Made by a program: the position numbers and the translations under genes. A DNA stretch of 64,000 nucleotides from Lysobacter solisilvae (GTDB lineage Bacteria; Pseudomonadota; Gammaproteobacteria; Xanthomonadales; Xanthomonadaceae): NCBI RefSeq assembly GCF_016613535.2, contig NZ_CP071518.1, positions 3,348,001 through 3,412,000 of the forward strand. The letters are read 5' to 3'. The notes below the pieces were generated by a model that searched no databases, was not told the origin of the DNA, and saw only the letters and a program-made list of their open reading frames with translations. This document shows positions 54,944 to 64,000 of the stretch, piece after piece (the stretch's first letter is position 1; every line of letters starts with the position of its first letter).

Positions 54944-55518
54944 TGGCCCCCACCTGGCGCATCCGCCCGATCGAACCACGCGACGAGCCAGCGATGGCGG
55001 CCATCATCCGCAGCGTGATGCCCGAATTCGGGGCGGGCGGGGACGGCTTCGCGATCAATGACCCGGAAGTGGACTGGATGCACCGCGCCTATTCGCAACC
55101 GCGCAGCGCCTATTTCGTGGTCGAGCTCGACAGCCGGGTGATGGGCGGCGGTGGCGTGGCCCGGCTGGAAGGTGGCGACGAGGACACCTGCGAACTGCGC
55201 AAGATGTATTTCATGCCGGCGGTCCGTGGCCAGGGCGCCGGCAGCGCGATGCTCAAGCGCTGCCTGGATGCCGCGCGCGGATTCGGCTTCAAACGCTGCT
55301 ACCTGGAAACGCTGTCGGGCATGCACAGCGCCATCCGCCTCTACGAGCGCGCCGGCTTCCGGAAGATCCGCGAACCCATGGGCGCCACCGGCCATGGCGG
55401 GTGCAACACCTTCTATCTGCTGGACCTGCAGCCGCCCGCGCGGCCGACGCAGCAGGAATGGGAGCGCAGCTTCGACGCCGAGGCGCGCGGATTGGGGAAG
55501 CCGGCCGGCCAGACGTAG
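54943..55518 (+). CDS. GNAT family N-acetyltransferase
   Basis: A 191-residue acetyltransferase. ATG 54943 shares its A with the preceding TGA stop and has GAGGAG upstream. The GNAT core is clear: strands around YFVVELDSRVMGGGGVARL, then the acetyl-CoA pyrophosphate loop RGQGAGSAMLKRCL, and the C-terminal LYERAGFRKI. Substrate is unknown; the family covers amino acids, aminoglycosides and proteins. It is the last gene of the AlaX-liuE-GGDEF/EAL-GNAT string, all with overlapping ends. Confidence 0.85.
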   Translation: MAPTWRIRPIEPRDEPAMAAIIRSVMPEFGAGGDGFAINDPEVDWMHRAYSQPRSAYFVVELDSRVMGGGGVARLEGGDEDTCELRKMYFMPAVRGQGAGSAMLKRCLDAARGFGFKRCYLETLSGMHSAIRLYERAGFRKIREPMGATGHGGCNTFYLLDLQPPARPTQQEWERSFDAEARGLGKPAGQT

Positions 55519-55722
55519 GGCGGCTCCGCAGGAGGATCGGTTTGGCCCGGGACGCTTGAGGGGCTCCAGGCTCGCGATTGCGGCGGCCTCCCTGCGGTCG
55601 GAGCTCCCCCAGACTTCCCCGCCTGGAACCTTCACCGCCCTGGAAGCCCGGCATCATGGCCCCCAGCCCTCGACTGGGTCGGGCGGTTAAACTCCCGCCT
55701 TTCATTCCGCAGGACTTCCCCC

Positions 55723-56493
55723 ATGCAGCTCAACACCGTCCGCGCCGTGATCACCGGCGGCGTTTCCGGCCTCGGCCTGGCCGTGGCCCAGCACCTGGTC
55801 GCCCACGGTGGCAAAGTCGCCCTGTTCGATGTCAATGACGACAAGGGCGCGGCCGCCGTCGCGGCGCTGGGCGAGGCCAATGCCCGCTACATCCGCACCG
55901 ATGTCACCAACGAGGCGGGGGTTGTGGCCAGCATGGACGCCGCCAAGGCGTTCCTGGGCGGGCTGAATGCCGCGATCAACTGCGCGGGCATCCTTGGCGC
56001 TGGCCGCGTGCTGGGCAAGGAAGGCCCGATGGCGTTGTCGCAGTTCCAGACGACGGTGATGGTGAACCTGGTGGGCAGCTTCAATATCGCCAAGGCGGCC
56101 GCCCAGCTGATGCAGGGCAATGAGGCCGGCGCCGATGGCGAGCGTGGCGTGATCGTGAACACCGCTTCGGTGGCTGCCTACGAAGGCCAGATCGGCCAGG
56201 CCGCGTATTCGGCTTCCAAAGGTGGCGTGGTCGGCATGACCTTGCCGATGGCGCGCGAACTTTCGCGCTTCGGCATCCGCGTGATGACTGTGGCCCCGGG
56301 AATCTTCTGGACGCCGATGGTCGACGGCATGCCCGAGTCGGTGCAGCAGTCGCTGGCCGCTTCGATCCCGTTCCCGTCACGCCTGGGCAAGCCCGAGGAG
56401 TTCGCCGATCTGGTCGCCTATATCCTGGGCAACACGTACCTCAACGGCGAAACGATCCGCCTGGACGGGGCGACGCGGCTGGCGCCGAAGTAA
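55723..56493 (+). CDS. Short-chain 3-hydroxyacyl-CoA dehydrogenase (HSD17B10-like SDR)
   Basis: A 256-residue SDR. NAD-binding motif TGGVSGLG and catalytic YSASK (Tyr and Lys) are present, with an upstream Ser in [10 protein letters not shown]. The long [17 protein letters not shown] loop and [14 protein letters not shown] match type-2 3-hydroxyacyl-CoA or 2-methyl-3-hydroxybutyryl-CoA dehydrogenases, which serve isoleucine and branched-chain breakdown. That fits the neighbouring pathway but substrate is inferred. TTAAACT at about 55687-55693 is a fair -10 box some 30 bases before the ATG. Confidence 0.85.
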   Translation: MQLNTVRAVITGGVSGLGLAVAQHLVAHGGKVALFDVNDDKGAAAVAALGEANARYIRTDVTNEAGVVASMDAAKAFLGGLNAAINCAGILGAGRVLGKEGPMALSQFQTTVMVNLVGSFNIAKAAAQLMQGNEAGADGERGVIVNTASVAAYEGQIGQAAYSASKGGVVGMTLPMARELSRFGIRVMTVAPGIFWTPMVDGMPESVQQSLAASIPFPSRLGKPEEFADLVAYILGNTYLNGETIRLDGATRLAPK

Positions 56494-56638
56494 CGCCGCC
56501 GGCACGGACCGGAATCAAGGCGGGAACAGTTCGCGGGGCAATCCGCGATTCCTTCCTGCCTGGAGCGATCATCCCCGGCCCGCCCACCACCACCCTTCCC
56601 ATTCCCGCACCAATATTTCTTCCTGCCCTCGAACAATC

Positions 56639-57205
56639 ATGAAAGCCTACGACATCAAGAAGGGTAACGTCGTCGAACACAACAACGGCGTCTACCAGAT
56701 CCGCGACATCGAGCGCAGCTCGCCGCAGGGCCGCGGTGGCAACGTCAAGTTCCGTTTCACCATGTACAGCGTGCCCGGCGGTACGAAGCTGGACCTGAGC
56801 ATGGGCGCGGAAGACGAGCTCAAGGAAGTCGAGCTCAGCCGCCGCCAGGCCACGTTCTCGTACAAGGACGGCGAGGCCTTCGTGTTCCTCGACGACGAGG
56901 ACTACACGCCCTACACGCTCGACGCCGCCGTGGTGGGCGACATGGCCGGCTACATCGTCGACGATCTCACCGGCTGCTACGTGCAGATCATCGATGACCA
57001 GCCGGTGGCCGTGCAGCTGCCGCAGAACGTCGCGATCGAAGTGGTCGAAACTCCGCCGGAACTCAAGGGCGGCACGGCGACCAAGCGCCCGAAGCCGGCG
57101 AAGCTGTCGACCGGCATCGAGATCATGGTCCCCGAGTACATCGGCAACGGCGAGAAGGTGCTGGTCAACACGGCCACCGGCGAGTTCGCCGGCCGCGCGG
57201 ACTGA
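56639..57205 (+). CDS. efpL: Elongation factor P-like protein (EfpL/YeiP)
   Basis: A 188-residue three-domain translation factor. It is the YeiP/EfpL branch rather than EF-P: the domain-I loop reads SSPQGRGG instead of PGKG, with Arg at the tip so no beta-lysylation or rhamnosylation site, and the end reads FAGRAD like YeiP MGRAD. Middle landmarks are [20 protein letters not shown] and the C-terminal [16 protein letters not shown]. EfpL helps ribosomes through polyproline and related stalls. Its own promoter is likely in the 145-base upstream gap. A small lipoprotein gene begins six bases downstream. Confidence 0.9.
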   Translation: MKAYDIKKGNVVEHNNGVYQIRDIERSSPQGRGGNVKFRFTMYSVPGGTKLDLSMGAEDELKEVELSRRQATFSYKDGEAFVFLDDEDYTPYTLDAAVVGDMAGYIVDDLTGCYVQIIDDQPVAVQLPQNVAIEVVETPPELKGGTATKRPKPAKLSTGIEIMVPEYIGNGEKVLVNTATGEFAGRAD

Positions 57206-57210
57206 CGACG

Positions 57211-57681
57211 ATGCGAAGCGTGCACGCGGTCGCTGCCCGGCACGGCGCCCGCACGCGCGTGCCGACTCCGCGCAGGTGGCGCGGGGCGATCCTGGCGGCC
57301 GTGCTGGCGTTGCTTGCGTCGGGTTGTGCGAGTTCGCCGGCCACGGTGTCTTCGGCCCCGCCCCCGGCCGCCTCGCCCGTGGCTGCAGCCTGCGACCCGC
57401 CTGTCGGGCCGGTCGTGCGGCCGACGTGGTGCGCACTTCCCGCCGACGTGCGCGCATTCGTGGACGACCGCGACGGCTGTGACCACTTCCGCGGCGAGCC
57501 CTCGCCCGAGGGAAATACCGCCGACGATCGCGAGCGCCGACAGCAGCTTGTCGACGCCGTACGCCGTCTGTGCGCGGGGACGGACCGTCGGCTCGAGGCA
57601 CTGCTGGAACTGCACCGGGACAATGCGGACGCGATGCGCGTGCTCGCGACCTACGAGCGGAATATCGAAGCCGGACCATAG
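57211..57681 (+). CDS. Hypothetical small lipoprotein
   Basis: A 156-residue protein with a long basic n-region, hydrophobic core and lipobox (ILAAVLALLASGCASS). The mature part has a Pro/Ala/Ser linker, then four Cys-containing segments (AACDPPV, TWCALP, DGCDHFRGE, RLCAGTD) and a helical C-terminus. The Cys pairs may form disulphides in the periplasm. Its ATG lies six bases after the efpL stop, so it is probably co-transcribed. No family was recognised. Confidence 0.65.
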   Translation: MRSVHAVAARHGARTRVPTPRRWRGAILAAVLALLASGCASSPATVSSAPPPAASPVAAACDPPVGPVVRPTWCALPADVRAFVDDRDGCDHFRGEPSPEGNTADDRERRQQLVDAVRRLCAGTDRRLEALLELHRDNADAMRVLATYERNIEAGP

Positions 57682-57734
57682 TCGAGCGGCCCGAACGACC
57701 ATGCGCGCGGCGGCCGCCGCACCTTGCAAAGCGA

Positions 57735-58283
57735 TCAGACGTCCGATGGCTCCGCCGCGCGACGCTGTAGCCATTTGCGCGCCATCCGCCGCAGCGATGG
57801 GTCCGCCGCGTCGTCTTCAGCAATCGCGTCGATGTCGCGCCACGCCAGGTCGTGCGACTCCTCACTGACCACGAACCGTTCATCGTCACCGGCGTGCACG
57901 ACATAGCGCACGTCGTAGTGCCAGTGGCCGGCCACGTCGCCGCGCTCGGGGATCCAGTGCCGGTCTAGGTCGAAGACGCGGTCCTCCACGCACAGGCCCT
58001 GCAGGCCCGATTCCTCCTCCGCCTCACGCAGCGCGACGCGCGCCAGGTCACGGTCACCGTCGGCATGGCCTCCCAGTTGCAGCCAGCGGTCAAGCTTGCG
58101 GTGGTGGGTGAGCAGGACGCGCTTACCCGAAGCGTCTACCAGCCACGACGAGGCGGTCAAATGCCCGGCCACCCGCTCACGGACGAAGGGATCGCCCGGG
58201 TCTCCAAGCAAAGCAAGAAACTGATCGGCCACGGAACGCTCGTCCTGCCAGACGGCGGCGTACTGCTGCAATGCACCAATCAT
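57735..58283 (-). CDS. NUDIX hydrolase
   Basis: A 182-residue pyrophosphohydrolase. The Nudix box reads GGHADGDRDLARVALREAEE then ESGL: the metal-binding REAEEE core is intact, but the first Glu position of the canonical box is Arg, as in one subgroup of the family. It probably cleaves a nucleoside diphosphate derivative; substrate is unknown. Start ATG 58283 is used (MIGALQQYAAVW); an in-frame ATG at 58322 adds 13 Ser-rich residues and cannot be excluded. A much longer open frame through the permease gene on the other strand is a shadow. Confidence 0.85.
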   Translation of the reverse strand: MIGALQQYAAVWQDERSVADQFLALLGDPGDPFVRERVAGHLTASSWLVDASGKRVLLTHHRKLDRWLQLGGHADGDRDLARVALREAEEESGLQGLCVEDRVFDLDRHWIPERGDVAGHWHYDVRYVVHAGDDERFVVSEESHDLAWRDIDAIAEDDAADPSLRRMARKWLQRRAAEPSDV

Positions 58284-58511
58284 GGAGTTCGAGTCTTCGG
58301 GGGAGGATGAAGAAGTTGGCATTCCGGCGATCGTGCTGTCCCGCACTGGCACTGAGGGTGGCTTGGGATCCCTCGCCGGCGATCCACGCGCCTGGGCGAC
58401 TTGTATGCCGCCGGCCGGCCAGCTAAGGTCACGAGATCTTAACGCAGGCTCGACGCGGGACCGCCGTTTCCGGCGCCCGGCCGGGGCAGGCACAACACAG
58501 AGCGAGGATGC

Positions 58512-60077
58512 ATGGCAAGTACCGCAAATCGAGGGCTGGTCGCACGCATGTTGGCACGCAAGAGCGTGGCACAGGTGCAGCATGAAACCGAAACCAGCCA
58601 ACTCAAGCGGACGCTGGGTCCCTGGAACCTCGTCTTTCTCGGCATCGGCTGCATCATCGGCGCGGGCATCTTCGTGCGGACCGGCAACGCGGCCGCGCTG
58701 CATGCAGGCCCCGCCGTCCTGCTGTCGTTCCTGATCGCCGGCGTCGTGTGTGCCCTCGCCGGCCTGTGCTACGCGGAATTGTCCTCGTCGCTGCCGGTGT
58801 CCGGCTCGGCCTACACCTACAGCTACACCACCATCGGCGAGTTCGCCGCCTGGATCATGGGCGCGCTGCTGCTGCTCGAATACGGCCTCGCCGCCTCCGT
58901 CGTCGCGGTAGGTTGGTCCGGCTACGTCGTGAGCCTGCTTGGCGACTGGGGCATCCAGGTTCCCCTCGAACTGACCGGACCGGCCGGCCACGCCCTGATG
59001 CGAGACGGCAAGGCCGTTCTCGACGCGGCCGGCAACCCGGTCACCACGATCTTCAATCTTCCGGCGTTCCTGATCTGCATGGCGCTCACCGCTCTGCTGG
59101 TGATCGGTGTGTCGGAAAGCGCGAAGGTCAACAACGTGATCGTGGCCATCAAGATGGCCGTGATCATCGCCTTCATCCTGATCGTCGGCTGGTACTGCAT
59201 CCAGCACTTCGACACCCTTTCCGCCAACTGGAAGCCGTTCATCCCGGAACCGACCGGCGAGAAGGGCGAGTTCGGCTGGAGCGGCATCCTGCGCGCGGCT
59301 TCGATCGTGTTCTTCGCCTACATCGGCTTCGAGGCCGTGTCGACTGCCGGCCAGGAAGCAAAGAACCCCAAGCGCGACCTGCCCTTCGGCATCATTGGCT
59401 CGCTGCTGGTCTGCACGATCCTGTACATCCTGGTCTCGATCGTGATGACCCTGATCGTCAACTACAAGTCGCTGAACGTGCCCGACCCGGTCGCAGTGGC
59501 CGTGGACGCGCTCGGTCCGCAGTGGGGCTGGTTCGCCAAGACGATCAAGATCGGCGCGATTGTCGGCCTGACCTCGGTCATCCTGGTGCTGATGTACGGC
59601 CAGACCCGCATCTTCTACACGATGGCCCGCGACGGCCTGCTGCCGAAGGTGTTCGCCACGATCCATCCGAAGTTCAAGACCCCTTGGGTCAACACGCTGC
59701 TGGTCGGCCTGATCACCGCGAGCGCCGGCGCGTTCTTCGATATCAACACCCTCGGCGACATGACCTCGGTCGGCACCCTGGCCGCGTTCGGCATCGTCTG
59801 CCTGGCGGTCATCTGGCTTCGCCGCACCCACCCGGACCTGCCGCGTGGCTTCCGCGTACCGATGTACCCGGTGCTTCCGGCGCTGGGCATCGTGGCCTGC
59901 TTCGCCCTGATCTTCACCGTCGAGACGCGCGTGCTGATCTTCTTCGGCTGGTATGCAATCGCGGCCATCATCCTGTACTTCCTCTACGGCATGCATAACT
60001 CGATGCTGCACAAGGGCGTGACGAGCAACGCCCCGCACGACCTGCCGGCCTACAAGGAAGACGCCCCCGGCGCCTGA
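58512..60077 (+). CDS. APC-superfamily amino acid permease
   Basis: A 521-residue inner-membrane transporter with about 12 hydrophobic segments. The first begins GPWNLVFLGIGCIIGAGIFV, the characteristic glycine-rich unwound helix 1 of APC transporters; helix 6 includes FFAYIGFEAVSTAGQEAKNP, typical of the cationic amino acid (CAT) and related group. Length and sequence fit cationic or broad amino acid uptake coupled to protons. Substrate is inferred only. ATG 58512 follows GCGAGGATG. A hairpin follows the gene at 60100. Confidence 0.88.
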   Translation: MASTANRGLVARMLARKSVAQVQHETETSQLKRTLGPWNLVFLGIGCIIGAGIFVRTGNAAALHAGPAVLLSFLIAGVVCALAGLCYAELSSSLPVSGSAYTYSYTTIGEFAAWIMGALLLLEYGLAASVVAVGWSGYVVSLLGDWGIQVPLELTGPAGHALMRDGKAVLDAAGNPVTTIFNLPAFLICMALTALLVIGVSESAKVNNVIVAIKMAVIIAFILIVGWYCIQHFDTLSANWKPFIPEPTGEKGEFGWSGILRAASIVFFAYIGFEAVSTAGQEAKNPKRDLPFGIIGSLLVCTILYILVSIVMTLIVNYKSLNVPDPVAVAVDALGPQWGWFAKTIKIGAIVGLTSVILVLMYGQTRIFYTMARDGLLPKVFATIHPKFKTPWVNTLLVGLITASAGAFFDINTLGDMTSVGTLAAFGIVCLAVIWLRRTHPDLPRGFRVPMYPVLPALGIVACFALIFTVETRVLIFFGWYAIAAIILYFLYGMHNSMLHKGVTSNAPHDLPAYKEDAPGA

Positions 60078-60099
60078 CCTGGCCAAACGCTGGAACCGG

Positions 60100-60123
60100 A
60101 ACGGCGCGGGCAACCGCGCCGTT
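60100..60123 (+). terminator. Hairpin terminator after the APC permease
   Basis: Ten-base perfect arms AACGGCGCGG and CCGCGCCGTT with a GCAA tetraloop, 22 bases after the stop codon. The following CTGCGTTTGGG is only weakly T-rich. Confidence 0.6.
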
Positions 60124-60178
60124 CTGCGTTTGGGTGTCCAACCGCCCCGCTTCACTCTCCACCACGGCCCCGTTTGGC

Positions 60179-60190
60179 TAAACTGCCGCC
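60179..60190 (+). promoter_or_regulatory. -10 box six bases before mtnB (leaderless candidate)
   Basis: TAAACT (60179-60184) is followed by GCCGCC and then ATG. Transcription from this box would start at or next to the A of the start codon. No ribosome site is present upstream of mtnB. Confidence 0.45.
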
Positions 60191-60847
60191 ATGAGCGCGC
60201 CCCCCTACGACCCCAACCGCCTGGCCCACTGCGCCGGCGAGATCATCGTCAACACCCGCGAGCTGGCCGAGCGCGGCTGGACGCCGGCCACCAGCAGCAA
60301 TTTCTCGACCCGGATCGACGCCGGGCACGTGGCCATCACCGTCTCCGGCCGCGACAAGGGCAAGCTGACCGAAGGCGACATCATGGTGGTCGACCTGGAG
60401 GGCGCGCCGGTGGGCACCGACCAGAAGTCCTCCGCCGAAACCCTGCTCCACACCCAGTTGTACAAGCGGTACCCCGATATCGGCTGCGTGTTGCACACGC
60501 ACTCCCTGGTGCAGACCGTGGCCTCGCGCCTGTTTGCCGGCATGGGCCACGTGCATCTGGAAGGTTACGAACTACTGAAGGCCTTCGTCGGCACCACGAC
60601 GCACGATGTCGAGCTCGACGTGCCGGTCTTTGCCAATACCCAGGACATGCGGACACTCGCCGCGCAGGTCGACGCCCTGCTCGACCGCCAGCCGATGTGG
60701 GGTTACCTGATCGACGGTCACGGCCTGTACGCCTGGGGCGCGGACATGGCGCAGGCACGCCGCCACCTGGAGGCCTTCGAGTTCCTGCTCGCCTGCGAGC
60801 TGGAACTGCGCAAGCTGATTCCGCACGCCAAGCTGCCCCAGAACTGA
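60191..60847 (+). CDS. mtnB: Methylthioribulose-1-phosphate dehydratase
   Basis: A 218-residue class-II aldolase-fold enzyme that dehydrates 5-methylthioribulose 1-phosphate in methionine salvage. Landmarks are [14 protein letters not shown], the zinc-ligand pair in LHTHSLVQT, and [16 protein letters not shown] with the third His. It is the first gene of a mtnB-mtnD-mtnC cluster (gaps of 90 and 20 bases). mtnA, which makes its substrate, is not in this window. The start is likely leaderless. Confidence 0.95.
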   Translation: MSAPPYDPNRLAHCAGEIIVNTRELAERGWTPATSSNFSTRIDAGHVAITVSGRDKGKLTEGDIMVVDLEGAPVGTDQKSSAETLLHTQLYKRYPDIGCVLHTHSLVQTVASRLFAGMGHVHLEGYELLKAFVGTTTHDVELDVPVFANTQDMRTLAAQVDALLDRQPMWGYLIDGHGLYAWGADMAQARRHLEAFEFLLACELELRKLIPHAKLPQN

Positions 60848-60937
60848 GCGGGCAGCGTAGCTGCGCCGCTCCGTACCCAATGGGCGCGTGATCCGCCTCT
60901 GATCCGCTGCCCCCGCGTCGCCAATGGAAGTCCCGTC

Positions 60938-61495
60938 ATGAGCCGCCTCAGAATTTTCTCCGAAGACAACCCCAGCGACGTGCTGCTCAGCACGAGCGAG
61001 CACTCGCGCATGGCGCAGGAACTCGAGCGGATCGGTGTGGGCTTCGAGCAATGGACCGCGAGCAAGCCGATCGTGCCGGGCGACACGCCCGAGCACATCA
61101 TGGAGGCCTACCGCGCCGACATCGACCGGATCAGCCAGGCGCGCGGCTTCAAGACCGTGGACGTGGTCAGCATCGCGCCGGACCATCCGGAGCGCGAGAC
61201 GATGCGCGCCAAGTTCCTGGACGAGCACTACCACAAGGAAGACGAGGTGCGTTTCTTCGTCGCCGGCTCGGGCCTGTTCACGCTGCACGTCGAGGGCAAG
61301 GTGTACGAACTCAAGTGCGAACAGGGCGACCTGGTGTCGGTGCCCGACAGCACGCTCCACTGGTTCGACATGGGCCCGGAACCCAGCTTCGTCGCCATCC
61401 GCTTCTTCACCGAACCCGATGGCTGGGTGGGCTACTTCACCGGCACCGACATTGCGCAGATGTTCCCACGTTACGAACCCGGCGCCGCCGGCTGA
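60938..61495 (+). CDS. mtnD: Acireductone dioxygenase
   Basis: A 185-residue cupin that oxidises acireductone to the keto acid of methionine plus formate (Fe form), or yields CO instead (Ni form). Metal ligands are in [13 protein letters not shown] (His, His, Glu) and TLHWFDMG (His). It lies between mtnB and mtnC with short gaps, as expected for the salvage pathway. Length and sequence are typical of the ARD family. Confidence 0.96.
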   Translation: MSRLRIFSEDNPSDVLLSTSEHSRMAQELERIGVGFEQWTASKPIVPGDTPEHIMEAYRADIDRISQARGFKTVDVVSIAPDHPERETMRAKFLDEHYHKEDEVRFFVAGSGLFTLHVEGKVYELKCEQGDLVSVPDSTLHWFDMGPEPSFVAIRFFTEPDGWVGYFTGTDIAQMFPRYEPGAAG

Positions 61496-61515
61496 TCGCA
61501 GGAAATACTTCCCAC

Positions 61516-62229
61516 ATGGCCACCACGCCCGCGCCGATCACCGCCATCCTGACCGACATCGAGGGCACGACCAGCAGCATTTCCTTCGTCAAGGACGAGT
61601 TGTTTCCCTACGCGCGCCGCGCGCTCCCGGGCTTCGTGGCCGCCCATGCCAACGAGCCGGAAGTTCGGCGCTGGCTTGACGTGGTGGCCGCGGAAAACGG
61701 CGGGATGTGCGACGACCGCATGGTCGTGGAGGTCCTGCAGGGCTGGATCGACGAGGACCGCAAGCACACGGCCCTGAAGGCGCTGCAGGGCATGATCTGG
61801 GCGGACGGTTACCGCAACGCAGACTTCACCGCGCACATCTATCCCGACGCCGCCCCTGCACTGCGCGCCTGGAAGGACGCCGGATTGCCGCTGTACGTGT
61901 ATTCCTCCGGCAGCGTGCCGGCCCAGCGGTTGTTCTTCGGCCACAGCGACGCGGGCGACCTGATTCCGCTGTTCTCGGGCTGGTTCGATACCGAGGTGGG
62001 CGGCAAGCGCGAGGCGGCGAGTTACCGGCATATCGCCGGCGCGATCGGCCAGCCTCCGGAGAACATCCTGTTCCTCTCCGACGTGGTGGAGGAACTCGAC
62101 GCAGCGCGCGAGGCCGGCCTGCAGACCGTGCTGGTCGACCGGCGCCAGGACTATCCGCGTCCGCGCAACACTGCCGCCGCCAACGGGCACAGTCGCGTCG
62201 AGTCCTTCGCGGACCTGGACGTCGCCTGA
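61516..62229 (+). CDS. mtnC: Enolase-phosphatase E1
   Basis: A 237-residue HAD-family bifunctional enzyme that enolises and dephosphorylates 2,3-diketo-5-methylthiopentyl-1-phosphate, giving the MtnD substrate. HAD motifs are TDIEGTTSS (nucleophile Asp and Glu-Gly-Thr of this subfamily), [14 protein letters not shown] (motif II Ser) and [13 protein letters not shown] (motif IV). ATG 61516 begins 20 bases after mtnD. A GC-rich hairpin (62234-62256) follows the stop, without a T-run. Confidence 0.95.
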   Translation: MATTPAPITAILTDIEGTTSSISFVKDELFPYARRALPGFVAAHANEPEVRRWLDVVAAENGGMCDDRMVVEVLQGWIDEDRKHTALKALQGMIWADGYRNADFTAHIYPDAAPALRAWKDAGLPLYVYSSGSVPAQRLFFGHSDAGDLIPLFSGWFDTEVGGKREAASYRHIAGAIGQPPENILFLSDVVEELDAAREAGLQTVLVDRRQDYPRPRNTAAANGHSRVESFADLDVA

Positions 62230-62370
62230 CGATCCGGCCTGATTGCACCAGGCCGGTGCGATCCGCCACCGACGCGAGCACATTTGACGGCCCCGCCCGG
62301 CCGGGCCTGCACTGACGCCTCGCGTTGCGCGTTCAGCGGGAGACGTGCGACATCCGCCCCGCCTGGGACT

Positions 62371-63973
62371 TCAGGGCACTGAATCGAGCCGGTACGTCCA
62401 GGACGCGTGCTCCGCCGGCCGCCGCGCGTTGATTCCGGAGGCGCGCACGTCCACCCGGTGTTCACCCGCAGCCAGGTCGGTCGGCAGCGTCGCGCGCCAT
62501 AGATGCTGTGACGCGGTCGCCTCAGGCGCGCGATCGAACGCGCGCAGCTTCGGCGCGGCATCATCCAACATGTTCTGGGCCGTTACCCGCGGGTCCGCCT
62601 GCACGGCGCGCGACATCGCCTTCCACGCGCCCTCGTCGATGCGGTACTCGACCTGAGCATCGTCCCGGGCCATGTAGACGTTCGCGTACACGGCTTGGCC
62701 CGGCCATGCGCCGCGGCGCAGCACGCGGGGGGCGTGCAGCGCCATCCCCTCATCGTCCGCCGCCCGGGCCACGAACCAGTCCAGCGTGTACTGTCCGGCC
62801 CCGCCAACCTGCAGGCGCGCATAGCCGTTGGGTGTGCCATCGCTCATCGTCGTATCGGGGATGCCGGCGGCGTCGGCCACACCGGACCAGAAGGCACCGC
62901 AGGCTGCGCCGACGTTGTACTCATGCAGGGGCGTCGCACCGTGCCAGCCGCTGTCAGGACCGTGGAACACATGGCGCTGCGCGTGGCTGTGGCCGCTGAG
63001 CAGCAGCACATGCGGAAAATCGCGCAGCAGTGCGAACAGGCGATCGCGGTCGGCATGGCGGAAGGTCTCGCGTCCGGGCGCCGCGTCGAAGAACGGGATG
63101 TGGACGCCGATCACCAGCAGCCGGTCGCGCGGCACGGTCGGCAGATAGGCCTGGAGGAAGGCGAACTGGTCATCGCGCAGCCCGCCGATGTACGCGGGGG
63201 TGCTGCCCGGCTGATAGACCACGTCGTCCAGCAGGACAAAGCTCGCCTGTTCCTCTTCCCACGCGAAGGTATCCGGGCCGAAGTGGTGACGGAAAGTGCG
63301 CAGCGAGTCCGCGTCCCGGGCCGCGTCGAAATCCAGGTCGTGGTTGCCCGCGACGTGGAGCCATGGGACCTGCGTGCGCACGGTGGCGGCGGTGAGCGCC
63401 GGATAGAGCGACAGGTCGTCGTTGACGATGTCACCCAGGCTCAGCCCCAGGTCCGCGCGTCCATCACGGGCCTGGCGGTCGACGACGTCCCTGGACGATG
63501 TCGCGGTCGTAGTAGTCCACGTCCACGCGCGACTTGGGCTGCGGGTCGGTGAACACCCATACACGCAGTGCCTCGCGCGCCGGCCGCGGCACCAGGCCGA
63601 AGTCGTGGCACGCGGGAAATCGTTCGGGAATCCCGCCGTACCTGAGCGCCGGCCCCGGCTGCAGCTGCACGTTGTGCCAATGGTCCGGGGTGCCGTCGGT
63701 GCGGCGCGGCACGTCGTATCCCGCAGGCTTGATCACGAAGGTGCTGCGGCCTTCCGGGTTCGACAGCACGTACCGGCCCTGTGCGTCGGTGATCACGATC
63801 TCGACCCCATCGGAGACGCGCATGCCCGGCAAGGGCGCCTCTCCGGCATCGGGCTGGCCGTTGCCATTGGCATCGGCGTATACCAGTCCGCCGTAGCAAG
63901 GCGGGGGCATCGCCGCAGCGGGGGCGCACCACCCGAGTGCCGTGATCAGGATGGACGCGCAGGCATTTCGCAA
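62371..63973 (-). pseudogene. Exported calcineurin-like metallophosphatase with a one-base frameshift
   Basis: The gene starts at ATG 63973 with a signal peptide (MRNACASILITALGWCAPAAA). An N-terminal beta-sandwich (about residues 25-130) follows, with a VYADANGNGQPDAGE calcium-loop-like motif, and then the metallophosphoesterase domain begins at VWVFTDPQP. At the GGG run 63489-63491 (minus strand) the frame shifts; removal of one G joins YYDRDIV to VDRQARDGRADLGLSLGDIV and to the rest, ending at 62371. Metal motifs in the second segment are LSLGDIVNDD, VAGNHDLDFD, VIGVHIPFFD and LSGHSHAQ. A C-terminal domain (about 400-533) completes the known three-part family. Corrected length is 533 residues. 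Substrate is unknown. The 27 bases beyond 63973 are upstream sequence. Confidence 0.88.
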
Positions 63974-64000
63974 CGGACGTGGACGCGTGGAGTTCGGCGA

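Noticed and set aside
57735..60155. 806-residue open frame on the minus strand covering the NUDIX and permease genes
   Set aside because: Only the last 180 residues look like a real (NUDIX) protein. The upstream part is the antisense of the permease gene, with composition typical of a GC-rich shadow frame.

Overview
The window is GC-rich DNA with the gene repertoire and intergenic repeats of a Xanthomonadaceae-type gammaproteobacterium, most like Lysobacter or Luteimonas. This rests on a fused IcmF mutase, an EfpL-type elongation factor, tandem secreted S8 proteases, abundant two-component and cyclic-di-GMP proteins, many REP-like palindromes, and a dispersed leucine (liu) catabolic pathway. 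It is an inference from gene content. No rRNA or tRNA was recognised.

Layout. Positions 1-18.8 kb are mostly accessory: small hypothetical genes, a BamA/TamA-type surface antigen, an M50-type membrane peptidase, a broken beta-helix protein, DUF1993, J-domain and pentapeptide proteins, a frameshifted DUF885 metalloprotease, a nuclease-like protein, a 21-bp minisatellite, and a visibly AT-richer defence-like island at about 14.1-18.8 kb. The island encodes, all on the minus strand, a metallophosphoesterase-STAND NTPase (split by a frameshift), a RusA-type resolvase, a PD-(D/E)XK nuclease fused to a HEPN domain, and a frameshifted DUF2188 protein. Positions 19-28 kb carry icmF (with a REP element translated in frame inside it), a phospholipase D-family protein, leucine dehydrogenase and isovaleryl-CoA dehydrogenase. 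Positions 28-34 kb hold two paralogous subtilisin-like proteases, and 34-40 kb a REC-HD-GYP regulator convergent with a large Reg_prop sensor kinase. Positions 40-56.5 kb hold acetyl-CoA acetyltransferase, two Ala-rich lipoproteins, liuB, bactofilin plus a zinc-ribbon partner, feoAB plus a Cys-rich membrane protein, liuCD, AlaX, liuE, a PAS-GGDEF-EAL protein, a GNAT and an SDR. The end carries efpL, a NUDIX hydrolase, an APC permease, the methionine-salvage genes mtnB-mtnD-mtnC and a frameshifted metallophosphatase.

How the genes work together. Leucine dehydrogenase, LiuA, LiuB/LiuD, LiuC, LiuE and thiolase cover leucine breakdown to acetyl-CoA except the branched-chain keto-acid dehydrogenase step. 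IcmF and the SDR fit neighbouring branched-chain acyl-CoA chemistry. mtnBDC recycles methylthioadenosine. feoAB, preceded by a Fur-box-like palindrome, imports ferrous iron.

Caution on quality. At least six genes carry an apparent single-base frameshift, five of them +1 and one -1. All but one fall in a two- or three-base homopolymer as now read. The cause may be sequencing error or real decay; start and stop positions of those genes should be read with this in mind.
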